From NCBI GenBank assembly GCA_013153755.1, contig JAADDU010000106.1:1-6411 (forward strand): a stretch of 6,411 bases of DNA, in the 5' to 3' direction. This DNA is from Campylobacterota bacterium. GTDB lineage: Bacteria; Campylobacterota; Campylobacteria; Campylobacterales; Sulfurimonadaceae. The stretch's first letter is position 1. Every line of letters begins with the position of its first letter. The position numbers and the translations under genes are program-made. Under the pieces are notes generated by a model. It made no database searches, was not told where the DNA came from, and saw only the letters and a list, made by a program, of their open reading frames with translations. Positions 6,402 to 6,411 of the stretch are shown piece after piece.

Positions 6402-6411
6402 TACTCCTCTT
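6385..6411 (+). terminator. Hairpin across the glyS stop codon, possible terminator cut by the window edge
   Basis: AAGAGG (6385-6390), a two-base TG bulge and AGTATT (6393-6398) pair with AATACT (6400-6405) and CCTCTT (6406-6411). This makes a 12-bp stem, with the TAA stop (6399-6401) at the tip; the innermost pairs would open to form a real loop. The downstream side reaches the last base of the window, so a following U-tract cannot be seen. It may be the glyS terminator or a 3'-end stability structure. Confidence 0.5.

Noticed and set aside
1..6411. CRISPR arrays, tRNA or rRNA genes, riboswitch or T-box leader before glyS
   Set aside because: No regularly spaced repeats or cloverleaf-like segments were seen, and the predicted glyS leader of about 25 bases is too short for a T-box or riboswitch.

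Overview
The window looks like chromosomal DNA of a Campylobacterota (epsilonproteobacterial) species, probably a free-living Sulfurimonas- or Arcobacter-like organism. The reasons are the low GC content, the extended TANAAT-type -10 boxes without strong -35 boxes, the style of the glycyl-tRNA synthetase beta chain, and an oxygen-sensitive lifestyle implied by a superoxide reductase. The genus is an inference; no marker here fixes it.

Bases 1-3773 are one + strand operon segment, the tail of a type I restriction-modification (R-M) locus. It begins with the last 54 codons of a RelE/HigB-like toxin. The toxin's stop overlaps the start of a full-length hsdR (972 aa) by ATGA. The hsdR stop in turn overlaps by 8 bases the TTG start of a YgjP/DUF45-type zinc metallopeptidase (232 aa). 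No gap separates these three genes, so they should be co-transcribed and translationally coupled. hsdM, hsdS and any antitoxin would lie to the left, outside the window. This block favours ATA (Ile) and AGA (Arg) codons and is visibly more AT-rich than glyS, which fits an accessory, horizontally mobile defence locus.

Bases 3774-3825 hold a perfect 11-bp hairpin between convergent genes, probably a two-way terminator. A class II superoxide reductase (neelaredoxin type, 128 aa) lies on the - strand at 3826-4212. The 167 bases from 4213 to 4379 are a divergent promoter region with a TACAAT -10 box facing each way, and with copies of a TAAGAT element that could be an operator.

Bases 4380-6401 carry glyS, the beta subunit of the tetrameric glycyl-tRNA synthetase, complete and intact. 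A hairpin straddles its stop codon and runs to the window edge. The alpha subunit gene glyQ is not adjacent on the left.

The most notable content is the tight toxin-hsdR-metallopeptidase coupling, a defence cassette that may combine restriction, growth arrest and proteolysis. Two active-site variations are also worth checking: Asp-Arg in place of the usual Glu-Lys in the superoxide reductase, and Asp in place of the Gln of the QxxxY motif in HsdR. I see no CRISPR array, tRNA, rRNA, insertion sequence or attachment site.
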